Assembly (NCBI RefSeq): GCF_020497125.1 | Contig: NC_059075.1 | Location: forward strand, 32,524,003 to 32,588,002 | Length of the DNA: 64,000 nucleotides | Direction: 5' to 3' | From: Mauremys mutica | Lineage: Eukaryota; Chordata; Testudines; Geoemydidae | Shown here: positions 9,853 to 22,288 of the stretch, piece by piece | Layout of the letters: every line of letters starts with the position of its first letter | How positions within the stretch are numbered: the first letter of the stretch is position 1 | Program-made: the position numbers and the translations under genes | Notes under the pieces: generated by a model | Databases searched by the model: none | What the model saw: only the letters and a program-made list of their open reading frames with translations | What the model was told of the DNA's origin: nothing

Positions 9853-10860
9853 AATAGGAGGAAGAGAGTAGCTACCAATCTCATTCTGGGTCAAGGAAAC
9901 AAGTCTCTAGTTACTCCATAGTTTAAGGTTAAAAAAAAAAGAGAGACCTCACTAAGTGTAACTTTTAGATTAAATGTCTCTTATACAATGGTATCTAAAC
10001 TTACCATTCTTGTAAGACTGGCAAGTACGTATTTTATTAGATGGGCACATGGGAAGGTCTCTTCTTTAATCCTGACACAGAAAGCACTGATATAAGGACA
10101 GGGGCTCAGCTTATATAAAAGTAATTTCTGTTAGTGTTTAGATGGGAAATCAGGGGAGTCCATGTACACACAAATATATCTTATTTTGTGTACAGTAACT
10201 TTGTGTTCCTTTGGCGAAGGATGTACAATACATTAATTAAATAAGTTTAATCACGCATACTGCACTCCTTACCCTCTAATTAGTGGAACAGAGCTAGTAT
10301 TCTTTGAAGGTCACCTTAGTTCTTCATCTAGTACTTGAACTGTGCTGCTAATATGATGGTCTGACTTACTGACAAGTTTGGTATTTTTGTTGCTGTTGAG
10401 TTGGGGGGAAGGTTTTTTTAAAACACATAATATTGCCTTTGAAAAGTAACTGGAATAGAACTTTACATGGTGCCTGCAGATTGTGCAATCTAAAACTAAT
10501 CAATTTTCAGTGTCTTCTGGTTCTTCGTTGTGCTGAATCAGTACTCATGGAATCAGCACCTCTTGTTCATTTATAAAAGGAATCAAGAACAAAGAAATAT
10601 AAGTGCCCTGATGAGTTCCCAAGATGTGCATCCTCCCATTCATTGTTTGCAACAATGACATGACATTCATAAACAAAACCAAAGAAGTGAAGAGCGGACT
10701 TCTTTGGCACCTTCAGCAATTAAAAAAAAGGCTTAGAAAATGAAGCATTGGAGAAAACAGAAGTAGTTTGATCTTTTTAAGTATCCACTTTAGACCTGAA
10801 AATCTCCATAAAATATCTCTTGGGAAAGCCAGTAGTTCAGAGAATTAGTAAGGAGATAGT
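9853..10860. other. Intergenic sequence, nothing recognised
   Basis: AT-rich with no supported ORF, RNA gene or element ends. Confidence 0.4.
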
Positions 10861-11056
10861 TATTTAGGTATTGTAGCATTCAGCATTGCAATGCTTAGCT
10901 GATTTAGGCACTTAGGAATCTAAATCCCATTGACAGTCAATGAGACTTTGACTCCTAAGTGCCTAAATGTCTCCTGAAAATTAAATTTGGCTCTTAAATC
11001 AGTTAGGTGTTGCAACGCTAAATGCTGCAACACCTAACTGCCTTTAAAAATCTGGG
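10861..11056. repeat. Palindromic dispersed repeat
   Basis: TTTAGGCACTTAGGAATC pairs with GACTCCTAAGTGCCTAAA around CCATTGACAGTCAATG, and AGGTGTTGCAACGC pairs with GCTGCAACACCT. It looks like an old MITE with strong stem potential. Diverged relatives are at 20535-20700, 43560-43680 and 61085-61320. Confidence 0.6.
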
Positions 11057-11357
11057 TCATAGAGCATTTAACATCTAAGTCTCTGGTTAAAATCTACCCA
11101 GGCAGGTTGTGACCAAACACCATTATCATCAGATGGCTGTTCGGCTACCAGATTGAAATGAGTTTGGAAATTCCATTTCCCAGTGGTTGTGGTCCCATAA
11201 GAAAACCACCACAGTGGGCCTTGGCTGGTACCATTGTTGGCAGCTTCTTCAGATATTGTAAAGACTGACCCATCCCTCCACATGTACAGACAGCTTCTCC
11301 AGGTCTAGGCACATTGGTATGATAATGTAAGGATGTTTGCAGTACCATTGCTTATAT

Positions 11358-11668
11358 CAGGGGTAGGCAACCTATGGCATGGGTGCCAAAGGCGGCATGC
11401 CAGCTACTTTTCAGTGGCACTCACACTGCCCAGGTCCTGGCCACCGGTCCGGGGGGCTCTGCATTTTAATTTAATTTTAAATGAAGCTTCTTAAACATTT
11501 TAAAAATCTTATTTACTTTACATACAACAATAGTTTAATTATATATTATAGACTTATAGAAAGAGACCTTCTGAAAATGTTAAAATGTATTACTGGCACG
11601 TGAAACCTTAAATCAGAGTGAATAAATGAAGACTCAGCACACCACTTCTGAAAGGTTGCCGACCCCTG
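11358..11668. mobile_element. hAT-type MITE with 8-bp TSD
   Basis: Ends CAGGGGTAGGCAACC and GGTTGCCGACCCCTG are inverted. The 8-bp direct repeat GCTTATAT flanks it at 11350-11357 and 11669-11676. 311 bp, no ORF. Confidence 0.92.
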
Positions 11669-12689
11669 GCTTATATCATACTTTTTTTATAGGTACATTT
11701 CATCCTCCAGAGTGGACAGTTCCAATACCTTTCATGAACACTAAATACACACAATAGTATTTTTAAAATCTGTTAAATAGGGAGTAAGTGTTGATATTAG
11801 AGACATATACTCTTCTAGAAATCATACTTCTTGAAGTATTAACATCTATTCAATTGTTAAGAAACTGATGCCCTCTTTTGTTTTTCAGTCTTTCTAACTT
11901 GCCAGCGAGGTGCTATCTAAATATGTGATGGCATTTGCAATATCTTAGAAGTTGTACTGTAGATCTCTTAAAGACTGCAGCAGAGGCTAACACCTTGCAG
12001 CCTTTTCTCCCTTTGAGAAATGTGTATGTGTGTAGGCCCTATGGCCAGAAGCTTCAGGGGGGAAATAGCTCTGTACATCCTCTATTGGTGAACAGGGAAA
12101 GTGGTGTCATCAAGAGCATCATTTGCATAAGCTGCTACCCACAATTCAATTAGTGATACTTGGGAGGTCACCATAACTAGATATATATTTGGATAGGGGA
12201 TCTCAGAAAGACTAAGAGAAGGGAAAGATTTTTTTTTTAATCTTGTGGCAAAGAGTTCATCTCTAAGCAATCAGAACTGTCAAGGGCTCTAAGTGCTCTT
12301 GGCTCTCTTCCCTTGAGGATTTTGCAGTGAGAGATGATGTAGAGGGGAGTAGCAGAGCTAAATGGACTCCACTGAGGCCCCACCCACTCAGCACATTAAT
12401 AACATTGAATCACAGAGTTGTGTTAGTCAGTGGCACCAGGCAGCAGTTTCCTGAGGACTGGAGACAAACCTACAGAGAGACTACTGCTACTTACTAATCC
12501 AAACTGTGAGTAAGGTTTGGATGGGTGAGGTGATGTAGCCAAGGGACTATCATCTCTGGGACAGTCTCACAGGTGGATGGGAAGGAAATTAGACAGACTT
12601 CTGCTAAGTTACTGGAAGAGCATTTTACAGGAGTAGTGGGGGAATTTTACTCTTTATTTGCAAATATATTCTGTTACTGTGGCTATTCT
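11669..12689. other. Intergenic sequence, nothing recognised
   Basis: Apart from the TSD at its left edge, no supported gene or element. Confidence 0.4.
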
Positions 12690-12780
12690 CATGACTGACA
12701 TGCCTGGGATTGAATCAGGGATCTTCTGAGCTGAAAAGACAAGCTACTACAGCTTGAGCTACATAGTCAATTCTGTATCA
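12690..12780 (-). mobile_element. tRNA-like SINE head fragment
   Basis: On the minus strand, a tRNA-like segment reads TGTAGCTCAAGCTGTAGTAG, then about 25 bases on TGATTCAATCCCAGG, which is close to the pol III B-box. There is no CCA end or complete cloverleaf, so it is a SINE fragment rather than a tRNA gene. Confidence 0.5.
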
Positions 12781-13468
12781 TTGGGGGCTATAACAACTCA
12801 TATCCTCTATGAATTGGCACACGGGGGGACCTGTAATGCACACTCACCAGTGGTTTACACCGTGTTTGACCAAGTTTGAGTACATTTCTTTTTCCTTGTT
12901 AGAGTTCCTTGTTGTATACCATGTTGGAGGGCTTGTGAGTGGGGAAATTTGGCCTGTTAAAGAAGTAGTGTTTAGATTTCCTGAGTTTCTTGGTGGAGGC
13001 TTTAGCTGGTTTAGTTATTTGTCAAAAGGGACCCTAGAGATACTGAACCCAGCTTTATTGCTGTTGTTAACCACCTGGTGGACGAGTTATATGTGTATGA
13101 TTAATCTCTTGCTCTCCTGGGACTTCTGTAACTTGCTATAACTGTTAAAACCTAGTTCAGTGTAATTCACTTTTTAAAGGATCTGTATGTTTGCTCAGTT
13201 GGAATATGAGTGCTGCTTAAATTACAGTCTGTGAGCAGCCAAGGATCTGTGAAGCCTTTCCTGCTGGTCTGCAAAATGAAATATTTTGAGAATCAAGCTG
13301 AGGTTAATGGGAGCTTTTACAAATAAGAGTCTGGAGGATCAAGCCCAACATATTTCCTTGTTTATATTTGTTGCTTCTTTCCTTATATCAGATGGTCATT
13401 ATTTTATATACATAGTCCATTTTTTAATTGCAATTGCATTTACACAGATGTTCAAGTCAAACATGTTA
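12781..13468. other. Intergenic sequence, nothing recognised
   Basis: A 110-codon plus-strand frame at 12809-13141 has no recognisable domain and low-complexity hydrophobic content; it is treated as chance. Confidence 0.4.
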
Positions 13469-13476
13469 GTCTAAAT

Positions 13477-13769
13477 TAGTGATACTCAGACTGAGGCTCG
13501 GGAGCTGCAAGTGGCTCTTTAATGTGTCTCCTGCTGCTCTTTGCAGCACATGATATTAAAACACTGATTTAATTATTAAACAATCAACCTTATTAACCAA
13601 TCAGGATGCATTTACTATGTTACTAACCAATTGTAGAATATCTGGTCAACCATTTTGCTGTGAGAATAAATATATATATATAAATTGTAAATGAATCACT
13701 ACTGTGGCTCTTCTGGGTAATGGTGATTGCTATTTTGGCTCCTAAACCACTGAGGTCTGAGTATCACCG
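13477..13769. mobile_element. hAT-type MITE with near-perfect TSD
   Basis: TAGTGATACTCAGACTGAGG at the left and AGGTCTGAGTATCACCG at the right are inverted. The flanks GTCTAAAT (13469-13476) and GCCTAAAT (13770-13777) match at 7 of 8 bases. An (AT)n run lies at 13669-13682. Confidence 0.85.
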
Positions 13770-13777
13770 GCCTAAAT

Positions 13778-14413
13778 GTTCTAACCATTCAATACCTGAG
13801 GGAAAGACATTGTGCAAGACCAAATGGGAATCAGGCAGCCCTTGCCAATGGCTCCTGCCTAATTGGCCTCAGCAGCAAAGGGCAGAGTCATGAAGGCCCC
13901 ACTTAGTCATTTGCAGAACATCTGATGAGTCTGCATTTGAAGCAATTGAGGGTTGCCCACAGTTGGTGTGGAAGGTCAAAACTAGGGGGCTGAACTGTTG
14001 GATCTGGCTATGTTTAAACCTTGTTCTTGGCACCTAGTATGTTGTCTAGAGGAGACATTGAGGTTCTTAAAAAGGAATTGTCCAAATGGGGTGCCTTGAG
14101 CTAAAACGGTAGATTAGCCACATCTTTAAACAGGGACAGATGTGTTATGTCTTGCACCTTAACGAGCAACTTGTCACCTGATATCAGAAGGGGCAATGTT
14201 GGACAGGACCAGCAGCAAGGTCAAGTTGGTCTTTCAGTACCAGTTATTATATACAATGTTTCATTTAGCTGAATGTCCACTAGTCCTGTGTGAGAGCAGC
14301 TGAGCCACACCAGGGAGCAATACTCTGCTCCAGAATAGCAAAAGGCAAGCTCAGAGCTTCTTAGTGTCTGCACATTGGCTCGTGTTGAATGAGCTAGTTT
14401 GCTGATCTGATTT
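13778..14413. other. Intergenic sequence, nothing recognised
   Basis: No gene or element ends visible. Confidence 0.4.
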
Positions 14414-15264
14414 AGGGTTGCCAGGTGTCTGGTTTTCTACCAGAACACCCAGTCAGCACTGCCGGGCTAACACAGGTTCCCTACCTGTCCTGACACCATG
14501 CTGTGCCCCGGAAGTGGCCAGCAGGTCCGGCTCCTAGGTGGGGAGGTGATGGGATTCTGTGCGCTGCCCCTGCCCTGAGCACCAGCTCCGCACTCCCATT
14601 GGCCAGAAACCACAACCAAAGGGAGCTGGGGGGCAGTGCCTGCAGGCAAGAGCAGTGCACGGAGCATCCTGGTCCACCCACCTAGGAGCCAGACCTGCAG
14701 GCCGCTTCCGGGGTGCAGTGCGGAGCCAGGACAGGCAGGGAGCCTGCCTTAGTCCCACTGTGTCACTGACCAGGAGCCGCTCGAGGTAAGCCCATGCCTC
14801 AACCCCGAGCCCCTCATCCCTGGCCCCACTCCAGAGCCTGAACCCCCAACGCAAAGCCCATACCCCCTTCCACACCCCAACCCCCTCCCTCAACCCGCAG
14901 CCCCCTCCCACATGCCGAATCCCTTGGCTTTACCCCCAAGCCTGGAGGCCCCTCCTGCACCTCAAACTGCTCATCCCCAACCCCACTCCAGAGCTTGCAC
15001 CCCCAGCTGGAGCCCAAATCCCTGCCCCAGCCTGCAGCCTCCTCAAACACCTTTAACCCCTCATTTCTGGCCCCACACTGGAGCCCGCACCAGTTAGAGC
15101 CCTCACCCCCTCCCACACCCCAACCCGCTGCTACACCCCAGTGAAACTGGGGGTGGGGGAGAGCAAGCCACTGAGGGAGGGGGAATGTAGTGAAGGAGGG
15201 GTGCCTCAGGGAAGGGGCAGGGCTAGGGTGTTCAGTTTTGTGTGATTAGAAATTAGGCAACCCT
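14414..15264. mobile_element. GC-rich MITE with AGGGTTGCC ends
   Basis: AGGGTTGCCAGGTGTCTGG at the left and GGCAACCCT at the right are inverted, and the pairing extends one step into CTGATTT / AATCAG. The interior is C-rich with a decayed repeat of CCCCA/CCCTGCAC-type units (14780-15130). A relative starts at 62202. Open frames here are compositional. Confidence 0.7.
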
Positions 15265-15309
15265 AATCAGATTGTTTCCTAATCAGATTATTTTCAGTGA
15301 GATGTTGGT

Positions 15310-16480
15310 TTGGTCAGGGCCAGCCTTATGGGTGGATGGGCTAGGCCACCGCTCAGGGCACCGTGCTTAGAGGATATCGTGCTGGTACCGCCCACCCACC
15401 TGATATGCTGATGGCCAGTGGGGCATAGAGGCAGCCAGGCAGGTACGGCAGTGTCTGGAAAGGGCAGACAGGCCAAGCTTCTGCAGGGGCAGGAATCTGG
15501 ACCAGACAGGTAACTCCTCTGAAGTGGGGTGCCCCTCCTCCCTACTCAGTTGCCTTCTGCAGCCAGCGCTGCTCTTGGCACCAGGGGCGGCTCTAGGCAT
15601 TTTGCCGCCCCAAGCACGGCAGGCAGGCTGCCTTCGGCGGCTTGCCTGCGGGAGATCCCTGGTCCCGCGGATTCGGCGGCAGCCTGCAGGAGGTCCGCCG
15701 AAGCCGCGGGACCAGCAGACCCTCCGCAGGCATGCCGCCGAAGGCAACCTGCCTGCCGCCCTCGCGGCGACTGGCAGAGTGCCCCCCCCCCTTGTGGCTT
15801 GCTGCTCCAGGCACGCGCTTGGCGTGCTGGTGCCTGGAGCCACTCCTGCTTGGCACCTACTCCTGCTCATGGAGCCGCCCCTGGCCAAGCTGCTTGGGAC
15901 CTGGAGCCTGCCTCCTGTCTGCTGTGCAGGGAGAGGGGAACTGATGTCAGGGTGTCCTCCTCCCCTCGCCTGTATACCCAGTCTCCACTGAGCTGGGGTG
16001 CGGGTTAGGGGGAGCGTGTCTATGCTGGTGCCTCTGGGTACAAAGTAGGAGCTGCTGGTGCTGCTGTTCAGGCTCTTGAATGTTCTGCTTAAAGACACAG
16101 CACAGTGACACACTCTGCCAACATACCCACACATTCTCTTTCACACTCCCCCAAACATACACACACACACTTATTGTTTTAACTTCTTGGTACTTCCTGT
16201 CAAAATGCACAAAGCACATATATTTTCTAATTTTATTCTTTCAAAGTTTAAGGATTTCAGTGCTGTTATTTTAGTGTTTTGACTGGTCTTGCATTTCATA
16301 ATTTTATTTCTCTCTTATGCTTCAGTTTAATTCTTTGAGTAGAGAGTTCTAAAATGCTTACTCTGTCAAGGCTGGAGTAATTATCATTATTACTTTTATT
16401 ACCATATTGTGCGTTATTCATTATTTAAAGCAGTACAATCAAATAATAGTATCCTTCTAGAATGTAAATTTAGCTTGAAC
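15310..16480. mobile_element. Fragments of a non-autonomous hAT-like repeat, host of a MITE
   Basis: CAGGGCCAGCCTTATGGGTG near 15317 resembles a hAT terminus. The stretch 15860-16480 (CTTAAAGACACAGCACAGTG and on) looks like the interior of a dispersed reptile repeat. The matching right end and TSD were not found. Frames of up to 255 codons here (minus 15367-16134) cross the inserted MITE and are not a gene. Confidence 0.4.
15582..15848. mobile_element. hAT-type MITE, CAGGGGCGGC family, copy 1
   Basis: Starts CAGGGGCGGCTCTAGG and ends TGGAGCCACTCCTG (inverted, imperfect). The 8-bp direct repeat CTTGGCAC flanks it at 15574-15581 and 15849-15856. The interior is GC-rich with inverted CCTGCGGGAG-type segments. 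Confidence 0.9.
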
Positions 16481-17145
16481 TCACCTTAGTAATGCCTGTT
16501 TAAAAAAAATTAGCTAAACATATAATCTTAGACACTGTCCAGATTATTTTCAAATGGTATTTTTAGTTATATCTGTAAAATAACAAAATTTGTATGAAAA
16601 TAAGTGCAGTACCAAATCTGATACTAATAGTAATGATGGAGTCAAATGTTAGTGAGTCATGTACATGATTGGGATTGGTAAACATAAATGCCAAAATAAT
16701 TAGAAATTTTTCCGTTCTTTAATAAAAGAGAAAAAAACCTTAATTGCATATGTTAAAATTAAGTTAAAAAGTTTTTAATGGAGTGAATAACAATTGACTA
16801 AAGTTAAGTTAGATAATGGCAGTAATATAGAGTGTGTCTGTTAGAGAAAGTAAGCAGATTTTATTTATTTTTATTTCTCTCTCCTAAAGATAGTGTACAA
16901 AGTATCAAACTTATGTTTCTGATGTCTCTGTTAAAGCTCCAGAACTGATACCTAAAGGCTTGGTATTGGGAATATCTTGCTGTATTATCTCCTGATTGTT
17001 CTAAATTTACATATAAACTTAAAATATTGCTTTAAATTGTGTTTGTATATATATTTCTTTCTTTATATAGGAATTTAGATACAATGTTCATGTCAGTTAA
17101 TTTTTAAATTACCACCTGCAAAAAATCTAGTTTTCAGGTTAAAGT
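16481..17145. other. AT-rich intergenic sequence
   Basis: No gene, RNA or element ends visible. Confidence 0.4.
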
Positions 17146-17569
17146 TGCGGACCCCACCAAAATCTGACATGGTGCCCCAGTGAGCCAGGAGTGGCCAAAG
17201 GGCTGCGGGATGGTCATGGGCTCTGGCAGGATGCAGCCTCCGGGTGACAGCGCAGAGCCCGCCTTGAGCCAGGCACCACAAGCCTCAGCAGCAGTGCAGG
17301 AGTGGCAATACACCATATATACCATGCCACCCTTACTTCTGCACTGCTGCTGGCAGCAGCGTTGCCTTCAGAGTTGAGTGCCTGGCCAGCACCGACCACC
17401 CAACCAGTGCTCAATTTGTGCCGAGGCTGAGCCCCAGCACCGCTTTCAATACAAATTAAGCACTGCGGGGAGGCATGGGGCTAGAAGGTGATCGAGTTGG
17501 GGAGCTGTGGGCGCCAAGGGCACCAAAATACAAGTTTGCCCAGGGTGCCATTTTCCCTAAGCAGCCCTG
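17146..17569. mobile_element. hAT-like repeat fragment with one terminus
   Basis: The right end GCCATTTTCCCTAAGCAGCCCTG reads, on the other strand, as CAGGGCTGCTTAGGGAAAAT, a hAT-like terminus. The left end is not found. Confidence 0.4.
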
Positions 17570-18009
17570 CATACGGTGTTCAATAATTAGAAGCATCTAA
17601 AAGTAAATCCACACAGTACATCATAGTGTGTACAACATGTCCATATCAGGCCCCACAAATAAAACTTATAGGGGAAGACAACACAACAGTTTTAGTAATT
17701 TTATCAGGTTGTCTGTGCACCTTTTGTTCAGCTGGTTTGGGTGAGTAATGGCTGACCCATCAGAGCCAATATAAGATCACATAGAAGAGCCCCTGGGGTC
17801 AGATGCTCATTTACACTTAGGCCCCTCTGCACTGCTCTGGCAATCTAAAGGAAGTCTTAAAATGGGTATAAACTACAGCTGTATCCTCTTTGAGGCTCCT
17901 TTACACAGCCCTGGCAGTAGGGGGGTTTAATATAAATGAGAATCAGGCCCTTTGTGTGCATCATTTTGTGTCAAGAGTACCAAGAAAGCTTTTTGGGGAA
18001 AAAAAGGAA
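17570..18009. other. Intergenic sequence, nothing recognised
   Basis: No supported feature; 17810-17945 resembles an old dispersed repeat. Confidence 0.4.
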
Positions 18010-18847
18010 GTATACATAAGAATAGCATGAGCGTATAGAGACAGAATCAGGAAAGCCAATGCAAAGAATGAATTACAGGTAGCAAGAAATGTCAGAGACA
18101 ACAAGAAGGGGTTCTTCAAATATCCGAAAAAAGAAAAATCAAGGACCAGGGAAGCTAGTAACGGAAGATGATAGGAAGGCAGAGCTGCTCAGTGTCTACT
18201 TTGCTTCAGTCTTCTCATAAATAACAACATGTGACCAGACAACTAGCAAAGGTACCAGAGACAGTAAAGGGGAAGGGATGCAGATCAAGATAAGTAAAGA
18301 CGATGTCAGAGATCGTCTGACCAATTTGAATGATTTCAGATCAGTGAGGCTGGATGCTATTCACCTGAGGGTGCTGAAGGAATTAGCTGTAGAAATCTCA
18401 GACCCACTGGCAATAATATTTACAAACTAATGGATGACAGGAGAGGTCCTGAAAGACTGGAGAAGGGCTAATGTAGTGCCCAACTTTAAAAGGGGGAAAA
18501 GGAGGAGCCAGGAAGCTATAGACCAGTCAGCTGGTAGAGCAATGTATAACACATTGAATTTGTGAATACCTGGATGATGAAGGGGTAATCACTAGCAGCC
18601 AGTATGGAGTTACCAAGAACAAATCATGCCAAACCAGCTTGATTTCCTTCTTCGACAAGGTAACTGGTTTGGTGGATAGGGGAAATACAGTGAACATATT
18701 ATACCTGGACTTCAGGAAGGCTTTTAACAGAGTCCTAATGACATTCTGATAAGTAAGCTGGAGAAATGTGGGAGCAACAGAACTACCATTAAGTGGATAC
18801 ATAATTGGTTAAACAACCGCAAACAAAGAGTAACTATTAGTAGAAAG

Positions 18848-19180
18848 ATGTTGGATTGGAGAGAGGTCTCAAGTGGGGTTCCACATGGATCTGTTCTGGC
18901 TCCAGTGATGTTTAATATCTTTATTAATGACCTTGATGTAGGAATAGAAAGCATCCTGATCAAGTCTGCAGATGACACAAAGTTGGCGGGGGGTGGGGTT
19001 GCCAATACTTTGGAGGATAGAGATAAAATTCAGAGGGATCTTGATAAATTGAAGAATTGGGCTATAGACAACAAAATGAAATTCAACAAAGACAAATGGA
19101 AGGAGTTACACTTAGGGAAGAAAAATCCACAAACACAGAATGGGGTGCAACAGGCTTGGCAGCAGCACTGCTGGCTCTGA
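18848..19180 (+). pseudogene. CR1 reverse-transcriptase remnant
   Basis: A 110-codon frame keeps the RT palm: SGVPHGSVLAPVMFNIFIND is the block-4-like motif and KSADDTKL holds the catalytic Asp pair. The usual aromatic before ADD is replaced by Ser. The frame opens mid-domain and ends in a frameshift, so no product is expected. Confidence 0.8.
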
Positions 19181-19776
19181 GAGTTGTGGTGGATCACAAC
19201 CTCAACAGGAGTCAGCAATGCAATGTTATTGGTGGGGGAGGGGGTGGGAAAGCAAATGCAATTTTAGGTTGCATTAACAGAGGCATAGCATGCAAGTCAC
19301 TGAAGGAGATAGTACCACTTTCCTCGGCACTGATTAGGCATTAACTGGAGGACTGTGTCCTATACATTGGTGACCAAAATTGAAAGAATGTAGAGAAACT
19401 GGAAAGGATGCAGAGGTGAGCAACAAAGATAATTAACAGGATGGAATGCAAGTCCTATGAGTAAAGGCTGAAGGAACTGGGTACATTTAGTTTGGAAAAG
19501 AGGAGATTAAGGGAGGATATGATAGCAGTCTTCAGATACTTTAAAGGCTGCCATAAAGATGGAGAAACGTTGTTCTCTTTTGCCCCAGAGGGCAGGACAA
19601 GAGACAATGGGTTCAAACTACAGCACAGCACATTTAGATTAAATCTCAGGAAAAAACTTCCTAACTGTAAGAACAGTAGGACAATGGAACAAGCTACCTT
19701 GGGAGATTGTGGAAGCTTCTTCACTGGCAGTTTTCAAAAGGAGGCTGGATAGCCATCTGTCTTGGATGGTTTAGAC

Positions 19777-20108
19777 CAGTGTTTCCCAAACTTGGGACGC
19801 CACTTGTGTAGGGAAAGCCCCGGCGGGCCAGGCCGGTTTGTTTACCTGCCCCGTCCACAGGTTCGGCCGATCATGGCTCCCACTGGCCGAGGTTCACTGC
19901 TCCAGGCCAATGGGAGCTGCTGGAAGCGGTGTGGGCCAAGGGACGTACTGGCTGCCACTTCCAGCAGCTCCCATTGGCCTGGAGCAGCAAACTGCAGCCA
20001 GTGGGAGCCGCGATCGGCCAGACCTGTGGACGAGGCAGGTAAACAAACCGGCCTGGCCCACCAGGGGCTTTCCCTACACAAGCGGCGTCCCAAGTTTGGG
20101 AAACACTG
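19777..20108. mobile_element. hAT-type palindromic MITE
   Basis: 332 bp; perfect terminal inverted repeats CAGTGTTTCCCAAAC / GTTTGGGAAACACTG. Inverted homology continues for about 150 bp on each side, so almost the whole element can fold. A half copy is at 35587-35757. Confidence 0.95.
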
Positions 20109-20116
20109 GTTTAGAC

Positions 20117-20336
20117 CAGTGGTTCTCAAACTTTTGTATTGCTTTCACACAGCAAGCCTATGAGTGTGACCCCCCTCCTCATTTATATATTAAAAACACT
20201 TTTTAAAATATTTACCACTATTATAAATGCTCAAAGTGAAGTGGGGTTTGGGGGTGGAGGCTGACAGCTTGCAACCCCTCATTTAATAACCTTGCAACCC
20301 CTTGAGGGGTCACAACCCCCAGTTTGAGAACCCCTG
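20117..20336. mobile_element. Second hAT-type MITE, unrelated interior
   Basis: 220 bp; ends CAGTGGTTCTCAAACTT and CAGTTTGAGAACCCCTG are inverted. It abuts the shared GTTTAGAC copies on both sides. Confidence 0.93.
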
Positions 20337-20440
20337 GTTTAGACACAGCTAATTCTGCATCTTGGCAAGGGGTTAGACTGGATGACCCTTGCAATCCCTT
20401 CTAACCCTAAGATTCTATGATTCTAACCCTATGATTCTTA

Positions 20441-22029
20441 AGTGACATGATCTTGATTCATACATTACATAAAAATGTGACTTTACTAACATGAAAAGGA
20501 GAGAAGAAATTACAATTAATGAATGATTAAGAGCCAGATTTTAAAAAGTATTTAGGGGCGTAAAAATGTAGATAGATGCCAAATCCACTAGGAACCTATC
20601 TTCATCTTTCAGTGCTTAGGGCTAGATCTTTAAAGGCACTTAAGTGTCAAGGACTACCACAGGAAGAATTCTAAGAATCCAAGAAACACCCTAAATAGAA
20701 GGGCCACTTCCATGAGACTCTGAGATGTCCAAATATCTAATGTACTTTGTTAGGCAACTGTTGTTTGAATCTTCATGAAGCGTTATAATATGTATGAATT
20801 ATGATCAGAGTTTGAGCAAACTACTTCAGAGCATTTTCTTTGTTCACAGCAGTCTATGATACCAGCTGTAGATTTGTAAACTTAGCAAATCACCTAAATG
20901 TATTGGAGTCAAACTGAGCTTAAGAGAAATGAGTCATCTTGTTTTTTTGTTTTTTTTTAAAACGTGATTTAATACCAAAACTTATTAGGCACCCATGACA
21001 CAAACCAGTCTCACACACTAGTTAAATCAATGCCTTGATTATATTATGTTTGCAATTAAAGTGAAAACAGCATAAGCTACAGCTGGTGCAGTAGATCTAA
21101 GCTTAGATCAGGAAGAGAGAGAATTCTTTTAATTCAGATGTGTTTAGCTGAGGTCCAGAATTCCAGGACCAGATACTCAACTCTATACCATGATCTCCTG
21201 TCACAGCTGAGGAGGGGGAGCACGCAGCAGGTGTTTGTGGCTCCCTGATTCTGAGCCAGTTCTGTACAGGCTTTGTCCACACCATAGTTTAGAGCAGGCT
21301 TGAGATGCTAAAAAATGCAGAACTGTGTACTAAGTGACTGAAACAACTAATCAGCATATTACTTAGTGTCTTAAGACATGAGAGGAGTGGAAAAATACAC
21401 TGATAGTCTTCAAAACTGTCAAATATCTGTGTTTTAAAAAAAAAGAATAGATTGTGGGAATTCTTTATTAGAGCAGAATTATTATTGCTAAACTTGGAAT
21501 GACATGGGCTTCTCCAATTAATTTTGGAAAAACAAAACAGACTGTCATGGTACAGTCAAGGTTGTGGCATCATAGTATATTTGAGCTTTGCTATATGATA
21601 TATACACACACACATATATAAAATAATCTTCTGTTTTGTATAGTACGCTGTGTTTTATAAGGCCCAAATACCAAGATTTTATCTAAAAAGTAATAGATGT
21701 AGGGAGTGTCTATACTTATTTTCTATCAATCCAAGTGCTTATCTAAAAATGCCAGTCACATGAAGAAGGTTTGCTCATGCTGTAGGTTACAGATAATGTT
21801 TGAGTGTTCAGCAGAAAAGATTAAAACAAAACAAATTCAAAGATGCATATGCATTTGAACTTGTTGAATGTCTTATTTTTCCAAGTTATCATGCAGATTT
21901 TCTAGCTTTTAGTTTCTGTAAAGATTATGAATCTGGTGAACAGTAAGCTATAATTGTAAAAAGATGCAGGATGATTGTGTTTGGAGATTTCATACATCTG
22001 CCCCACAATGATTCCTTTGTGCCACAGCC
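20441..22029. other. Intergenic sequence, minor repeats only
   Basis: 20535-20700 resembles the 'AGGCACTTAGG' dispersed repeat. A (CA)n/(TA)n run is at 21599-21621. No gene is visible. Confidence 0.4.
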
Positions 22030-22285
22030 TTTTGACCTCAAAGTCAACTCTCCATCAGTTATCTTGTCTCATCTGCAAATTTAAATAATTGATTCTTTTC
22101 TTGCAGATAGATGATCAATTTTTTAAGATAGCGTAAGGCAGAGAACCAACCCCTGCAGGAATTTATTACAAACGTATACATTCAATGAAGATTCTCCATT
22201 AACAATTACATACTGAGATCTATCAGTGAGACAGTTTTTAATACTTTTAATATATGCTATGTTGATTTTGTATGATAATTTTTAA
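22030..22285 (-). mobile_element. CR1 fragment
   Basis: TTGTCTCATCTGCAAATTTA is the complement of the CR1 active-site region seen at 6552 and 59039, and is followed by CR1-like sequence. Confidence 0.55.
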
Positions 22286-22288
22286 ATG

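Larger units (their letters stand above)
19769..20344. repeat. Three copies of the 8-bp target GTTTAGAC
   Basis: Identical 8-mers at 19769-19776, 20109-20116 and 20337-20344 bracket two adjacent hAT elements. Taking out both elements and two of the copies restores continuous CR1 3' sequence (GGATG then GTTTAGAC then ACAGC). Confidence 0.95.
18010..20440 (+). mobile_element. CR1-type LINE, decayed, with 3' tail
   Basis: Translated pieces in several frames match CR1 ORF2 in order: RNVRDNKKGFFK near 18088, the palm segment around GVPHGSVLAPVMFNIFINDL (18875-18935), SADDTK at the active site (18966-18985), and a C-terminal [13 protein letters not shown] stretch at 19490. The 3' end carries the CR1 signature GATTCTATGATTCTAACCCT near 20410-20430. 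Many stops and frameshifts make it dead. Two hAT elements sit in its 3' UTR (19777-20336). Confidence 0.85.

Noticed and set aside
12690..12780. tRNA gene
   Set aside because: Only a B-box-like part is clear and no complete cloverleaf was seen; fits a SINE fragment.
15367..16134. 255-codon minus-strand frame
   Set aside because: It runs across a TSD-bounded GC-rich MITE (15582-15848) and its host repeat; overlapping frames exist on both strands. Compositional, not a gene.
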